DNA of 64,000 bases. Origin: Prunus persica (taxonomy: Eukaryota; Streptophyta; Magnoliopsida; Rosales; Rosaceae). Every line of letters begins with the position of its first letter. Positions within the stretch are counted from its first letter, which is position 1. The DNA lies in assembly GCF_000346465.2 (NCBI RefSeq), contig NC_034014.1, positions 13,327,782 to 13,391,781 of the forward strand, given 5' to 3'. This document shows positions 57,631 to 64,000 of this stretch, in pieces. The position numbers and the translations under genes are program-made. The notes under the pieces were generated by a model. That model ran no database searches, was not told where the DNA came from, and saw only the letters and a program-made list of their open reading frames with translations.

Positions 57631-60600
57631 ATGGCCGAGATCATGAACATGCCGGTCGAGTCCTTGGACCGCCGTCGCGACCGCAAAGAGAAGTCCTCCG
57701 AAGACCCCCAATCGTCGCCGCAGCAAGAAGCACCGCCTCCGCCCCCGCCCCCTCCACCCACGCGAAGGCGCGACAGGGACGAAGGTCGAGACGATAGGGA
57801 CCTCGACCGCCCTCCGAGTCGCCGGCCTGACTACTACGATCGAAATCGTTCTCCTCCGCCTCCGCCTATTCGAGAGAGGGAGAGAGATAGAGAGAGGGGC
57901 TATAAGCGCCGGAGCAGCCTCAGTCCTCCTCCTCCGTACAGGGACCGAAGGCACTCGCCAACTCGGAGGTCTCCACCGCCGCCGTTCAAGAGGTCCAGGA
58001 GGGAAGATGGAGGGTATGAGGGCAGGAGAGGGAGTCCCAGAGGAGGGTTTGGTCCTGGGGATAGGAGGTGAGTGTGTCTTGATGGTTTTTCCTGAGTTTT
58101 ACTGGTGATCTTGGATGAGTGCTTTATTTGCTATTAGTTTACTGAGAGATTGTGAGGGAATGACTTCAGTAGGTGCAAATTGAAGCATTGCCTGGAGATT
58201 TGAGAACATAAGCTCTGAATTATCCCCAACTACTTCCATCTATAAGACCCATATATCCACTGCGAGAGTTTTGCTGCATTTTGATGATTGAATCCTATAA
58301 CAATGTTACAGGACCATACCACTTAAAGCGAAGTCATGGCACTGAATACATTGCCTCTATTTAATATTTGGTGAAGAATAGAATACAAAAGGCATCTATT
58401 CTTTGATTCATAGAAATTCTTCTGGAGGGGTTCTGTTTAAAAATTCAGATCCGAATATTTTGTTTTATGGATACGGGTCATCATTTGGACTATAGAATGA
58501 TAAGGTCGTTGTGTTTGCTGTGATATTGTTCTTTTTGTTTATGTGAGAATTGTGTATTGCTACGTGTGGCTTGATTTTATCGTGTTTTAATCATCTTTGT
58601 GGCATTATCATGAGCTATCCCGTTGTAACCACTACTTGTTGTCTGATGGATAATGATTTATGTGTTGGTACAAACTATAAGAGACCTTTAATGGTGAGAG
58701 ACGTTATCTATGAAATACCTTGCAATTCTGATTGATTTGTTGAAAAATTGTAAAAGCTTGAAAATTAGAGAGGTTTTCATCACTTGTCCCTAAAAGTTAA
58801 ATGTTCTATACAATTAGAAGGAATTATGAAATCAAAGTAGCATATACACCTGAATAAGAGTGATTATGTAAAATTGGTACCTCTAATTTGTTCTTAGAGA
58901 AGTAGGGGGTAAGTTGGTATTCTGTTTGTCATAACCAAAAGTTTTCCTCTATTCTTACTACACTTGCAATTTGTTTAACATGCTTATGTAAGTAAATATT
59001 TCCTTGTAACTAATAAATAGAAAAAAGGCCTTAATGTTAGATGAGGAATGGGACCTGAAGGTGTTTCTTGCTATAGATGCACCTTTTGTTCTAAAAAATA
59101 CCACCATTCCTGTAGTTCCATTTATGGTACCTTTTAATGCTTGTATTTTCTCTCATTTGCGTATATGTAGGAAATTTCTGCATATTTCTAAGAATCAGTT
59201 TATGGTTGGTTTTCCTAATATATATAGTTTGAAATATTTGGCTTTATATGGTCTTCCTGTGTCGAACTTCCTTGAACGTTGTTCCTTTAATCTTTTGATG
59301 CATAGGTTTGGATATGATTATACTGGATATGACCGTGAGATGGGGGGTAGACCTGGTTATGCTGACGAAAGACCTCATGGTCGGTATGCTGGACGGTCAT
59401 CTGGTGGCTATGGTCCTCCTGGTAAGTTCCTAAATGTTTTTGCAGTTTTCTGTGGGTGTTTTGTAGTTTTAATATGATGAAATTCTTATTCATTAATGTG
59501 CTTAAGAGATAGCCAATTAAGTAGTTGTAAGATTACGCATGATAAGATACTTTAACAAGTCTATAATATATAAAGTCATGTAGTTTTCTTATGTGGTGAA
59601 TTCTGGATGGGAGGTTCAGTGTTGAAACTAAGTATCTTCAAAAATTAAACCATCTAAGATGACATTGTGTTATGGAAGGCTACACATGTTTTAGTTAGCT
59701 AATTGGATGGCACAAGAGACATGATAAATAAGGAAGCTTAGGTATGGTTTGTCTAGTTGTTAATCACTGCAGCATTAGATTACTAAGTGGTTTAAGTGTT
59801 TTCCTTTTCCTTTCCTATATGTTGTAATGGAGATATGGGTCCTTGATTATTGTAGAAGGATGGATATGGTTTACATGTGTGTTGCTCATATTTCTAGCTT
59901 ATACATAAACTTTTCATTTCAGTCAAGGTATTTTGAATAGTAATAGTCCGGTAGATATCCTTTCTAATTCAAAACGTTGTCTGTGTTGTGTATGTTGCGG
60001 GCCACAAACATGATTAATATTTGACTTACGTTTTTACTTGGCTTCAAATCATGACCTGCTTCTAGGTTACTAGCTCCTTTAGATAGTTGACTTCTATGCC
60101 TAATTTAACCGGTTTACCTGCTTTCAAGCTCTCTTGACTTATGCTGCAAGTTCATTTTGGGTGAGTTCCATTGGCTGTTTATGCTGAAAATCATCGTGAC
60201 ATATCGGGAGATACATAACAGGACTAATAATGTGTATACATTTCTTTTTGACTTTTTAATAGTATTTGTTTCTTACTGTTCAGAAATCTAGGGCTGATCC
60301 ATCTGTTTTAGATAAATTGGTAAATTCTTCATTGTTGGTGGGTTTGGTACATTGCTTGGTGATTTTTGGCAATAGATAGATTGATTTTATCAGTCATATA
60401 CACATCGATACACTTGTACACATTGATACACATGTACACATGTTTATTCATATATATATTTATTTCGACCATAAAAAATTTCATATATATATTTGTATAA
60501 TATATTTTCATATATGAGTTATCTACTGCATGTCCTGCTGGATCACCTCCTGATAAAGGGAGTTTTCTTGGGGGCGGGTGGGGTTGCTCCAGCATGCAGT

Positions 60601-60688
60601 CACTTATGTGGGACGACATACAAGAAATCATTTGATAAGCTTCTTCCTGTTTCTCAATGAGGGTTGCTGTTCCTGATAGAACAGTTTT

Positions 60689-60729
<41 letters not shown>

Positions 60730-63700
60730 TGTAGTTATAGTATGTTTATATTCATTTTTTTGGATATAAAAAGTTATATACTTGACCAATTAATTTTGAC
60801 ATGGTGCCAAGTTTGATGCCATAAATTGCCCCTTGTTTTAAGGTAAGCCCAGTTTAATGTAAACATATATGTTGCCATGATTATTGTCCTAGGTAACAAT
60901 ATTTCCACAAATAGCTCAACTTTAGTATTTTACAAACCTCTTGTTGATCATGTAATTCCGTAAGGTGCTAATGCATTTTCTGTAACCATTCGAGATTATC
61001 AGTAAGAGCAAATATGAAGACTCGAAAAGAGCATTTTTCTTTTGCTGTTTGATGCTTACTGGTTGGTCTACCTTTTTGTGATGGTAGTATTTTTGCTTTC
61101 TTTTGGGAACTTGACCTCGGACTACTCCTTAATATTTTCAGAAGTGTTTTAAGGATTGCATTAAGGCTCTAACAGTTTAATCATGTGCACCTCCTGGGTA
61201 CATCTCCTTTGCACCTTTATTGTGGACATATGAAATTTATTTTATGATTAGGAGATGGTGGTGAAGAAAGTACTGGCAAAATTGGCACATTCTCAAGAAG
61301 TGGTTGTAAAATGATATATGGGATGTTGTTTTGAGATCTACCTATTAGTTCTGTTCAATGCTTTCTGGGGGTCGCGAGCGATTAGTGTTGGTGGAGGTGG
61401 CTGGTAGCATCAATATTTTCCTTAAATTGATTGGTGTTGTTGTTGAATGTTTGCCGAGGTGCTGAGAGACTGGTGTTAGTAGTGCTATTAAGTCAAGGAT
61501 AGCTTTGGTGTTCATGAGACGTTCGTGATCCTTACAACCCAGATGCTCGTATGTTAAACATGATTTTAGGGATTTTATTTGCATTTATCATTCACATCTA
61601 CGGTATGTAGGTACAGATGCAAATTTTACTGTAAACTTAATTCATATTTTTGGTTTATGGTTGGATATCTGTTTGATGGTGATGTAATGTATTTTTTTGC
61701 CTTGACGCTTACAAATTTCAGTTTTAACTTTTAACTTTTAAATGATCAAATAATTTTTATATTTTTGATTATATATTTTCCCTTCTTCTTAGACTGGGAT
61801 TCAGGACGTGGTGGTTTTGGTGATGCTTCCAGCACTGGGACTACCCAAAGGTTAGGATTTGATCCTGTACATTAGTTCTATTTCTTTTTAATAAATTCCG
61901 TTTAATTTATTTATCATTTCTTGTTTTGTTCGGTACGTTTATGATATTATTCTTTGCAGATTCGGAATGAAAATTCAAAATCATTTCTATTGTTTACTTA
62001 TTACTATTGTATCATACGTAGCTAAACAATGTGTTTGGCATAGTTTGTCTGTTTAATATAGTGGGTCCTGCTTATGTAGGCTGATCATGTTTATTCTAGG
62101 TGAGTATGAAATTTTGAAATACCAGTAATTTCGAGGAAGCCCAAAATTGGTTCTTGGTGCATAAGCTAATCCACTCTGTCATCTTTCCTTGGCTGAAAGG
62201 AATTTAGTTTTTCTGTTTTTTGTGTTTTTTGGGTATTTCAATGGGCTTAGAAACACAAATTTTCTTACAATGAAAAAAACACACTAGAGGCAGCATGAAC
62301 AAGAAATCCATCAGACAACTGAAACGTAAGCCAGAAGACAAAAGCCCATAAAGCACCTAGTGGAAAAGTGTTCCCCAATCAAGTAGAATTACACTGAAGG
62401 GAATGCTCTTGAAATATTTTTTCTGAGATGACCAAATAATGTCATAATTTTCGAGCATGAGTTTATCTAAGGCTGTGAAAAATGATATCATAATTTTCAC
62501 TTTACCAATAGTGAAATCTAGGTGCTCTCTTTTCTATGGTTATATAGTGAAATAAAATGAATATCGGAGGGTGTTGTTTTAGTTTTGTTTTGTTTAATTT
62601 TCTTTTTAAATCTGTTTTGCTCTCCCTTGTCTTTCAAATTGCAAATTCACATTTTGAAAATTTTGATTGTTTATCGCCTCACTTTATTCAATGGAAGCTT
62701 GGGGCTATTTTATTTTCACTTAGAAATGTGACATACTGAATAATATTTTTCAGAGAAGGGTTAATGTCATACAAACAGTTCATTCAGGAGCTTGAAGACG
62801 ACATTCTGCCAGCTGAAGCTGAGCGCAGGTACAGAACGGAGTAATGATATTGCTCTGGAGTTCTATTACATGGTCAACTTATGATTTTTTGAATAATAAA
62901 GGAGTGATTTCAACTTATTGATGATGCAGATATCAAGAATACAGGACGGAGTATATTACTACTCAGAAACGAGCTTATTTTAATGCGCATAAAGATGAGG
63001 ACTGGTAATGGTGTTTTATGTTGTTTCTTTCCTTTGGTTTACATGTGTCATTCTAACATAACTAGCTTTTGTCCGTAGGCTCAAAGACAAATATCATCCC
63101 ACAAATCTACTCACTGTCATTGAAAGGTGTGCTCCTATTATTCAATCAAATGAAGTTTTTCTTTATTATGTATTTGAGCAGAATTTTTGTTGGTCGGAAA
63201 TTGTTTTTTTTTTCCTTTTCCCTGTTGCAATTGTTCATTCAGTTTTGGGTGATTCAGTCTTACATACCTGGTTCTTTCCTTTTCTTTAATTTTAACTTCT
63301 TGGATCCAACTGTTATTTCTAGGAGGAATGAACATGCACGAAAAGTAGCAAAAGATTTCCTGCTTGAACTGCAAAGTGGGACCTTGGACTTGTAAGAATT
63401 GTCTACACTTTCTGTGCGTATTTGATTCTGCATCTTGTGTGTATTACAGCAGGCTGATAGTGTTATTGTTTTTATTTTTTATGCAGAGGCCCAGGTGTCA
63501 ATTCTGTGGCTCCAAATAAATCAGGACATACTAGTGAACCAAATTCTGATGATGAAGCTGACGTGGGTGGCAAGCGGAGAAGGCATGTCAGGGAACCAAA
63601 TAAAGAAAATGATCTTCTTTCAGCTGCTCCTAAGGCTCACCCAGTCAGTTCTGAGCCCAGACGTATACAAGTTGACATTGAACAAGCCCAGGCCCTTGTT

Positions 63701-64000
63701 CGCAAACTTGACTCTGAAAAAGGAATTGTGGAAAACATTTTAGCTGGACCTGATAATGACAAAAATAGAGAAAAATTGCATGGTGGCTCCACTGGCCCTG
63801 TTATTATTGTACGGGGTTTGACATCTGTCAAGGGCCTGGAGGGCATTGAGCTACTAGACACCCTTATTACTTATCTTTGGCGTATCCATGGTTTAGATTA
63901 TTATGGAATGAGTGAGTCAAACGAAGCTAAGGGTCTCCGGCATGTAAGAGCAGAGGGGAAGAGTTCCGACATAATAAGTAATGGAGCTGAGTGGGAAAAG
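57631..64000 (+). CDS. SE: SERRATE, zinc-finger RNA-processing factor (5' eight exons)
   Basis: Exons 57631-58067, 59306-59421, 61793-61850, 62754-62828, 62930-63004, 63079-63126, 63323-63391, 63487 to beyond 64000. GT-AG junctions all keep phase; 1392 nt, 464 residues, still open at the edge. SERRATE (Ars2 family) works with DCL1 and HYL1 in microRNA processing and with the cap-binding complex in splicing, in the nucleus. Residues 1-180 are low complexity, Arg/Pro-rich (RDRDEGRDDRDLDRPPSRRP), then a Gly/Tyr stretch (GYDREMGGRPGYADERPHGR). The conserved SERRATE/Ars2 N-terminal domain starts at SYKQFIQELEDDILPAEAER and includes YFNAHKDEDWLKDKYHPTNL. An RRM-like block begins near PVIIVRGLTSVKGLEGIELL. 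The zinc finger lies outside the window. No defects seen. Confidence 0.95.
60695..60730. repeat. (GT)n microsatellite in SERRATE intron 2
   Basis: About 16 GT units ending in GTGCGCGTG. The intron is 2.4 kb and shows no other recognisable element. Confidence 0.9.

Noticed and set aside
57577..57954. Minus-strand Arg/Val-rich frame of 125 codons
   Set aside because: Antisense of the Arg/Pro-rich first exon of SERRATE; its length is explained by codon bias of that exon.
1..64000. tRNA or rRNA genes
   Set aside because: No cloverleaf-compatible stretch with a proper B-box (GGTTCGANNCC) and no rRNA core sequence was noticed by eye; a covariance search was not possible.

Overview
This window reads as a plant nuclear chromosome segment: GT-AG spliced genes, plant-specific gene families, and most of the remaining sequence made of retrotransposons and DNA transposons in different stages of decay. 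The style of the Harbinger-type element and of the single-exon RPP13/RPP8-like NLR genes suggests a woody rosid, perhaps Rosaceae. That placement is inference from family resemblance only.

Layout. (1) 1-1340: the 3' exons of an apyrase 7-like gene (+ strand) whose last exon carries two apparent one-base deletions. (2) 1.4-17.3 kb: a cluster of three tandem CC-NB-LRR genes on the minus strand. Copy C (14080-16737) is open and full length. Copy B (10653-12455) has lost its N-terminal half and is fused to a Harbinger-derived fragment. Copy A (1930-4236 plus a start fragment at 9520-9576) is frameshifted and split by a truncated Ty3/gypsy element that itself holds a MITE. (3) 17654-21253: a complete six-exon NSE1 gene (SMC5/6 complex) on the minus strand. 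(4) 22-30 kb: diverged direct repeats, then two copies of one LTR in inverted orientation, one with a nested solo LTR. (5) 31291-35541: a three-exon membrane protein gene (UreH/DsbD-like) on the minus strand, with a 5'-truncated LINE in intron 2 flanked by an intact target duplication. (6) 37-43 kb: a frameshifted Copia fragment and a Tat/Ogre-like LTR region full of short palindromes. (7) 45083-46212: a Mutator-like element with about 250-bp terminal inverted repeats, a perfect 9-bp target duplication and internal fragments that look captured. (8) 47-56.5 kb: minisatellites and a dead FAR1-type MULE region, interrupted by a 3976-bp Harbinger element with TAA target duplications and recognisable TIRs. 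(9) 57631-64000: the first eight exons of SERRATE (+ strand), running off the window.

The likely functional host genes are NLR copy C, NSE1, the UreH-like membrane protein and SERRATE. They are unrelated in pathway: disease sensing, genome maintenance, probable membrane transport, and microRNA/mRNA processing. I found no convincing new biological system. The most useful observations are the transposon-driven dismantling of the NLR cluster, the Pack-MULE, the inverted LTR pair, the palindromic LTR repeats whose stems change in compensating pairs, and the transition-type nonsense codons in the dead transposases.
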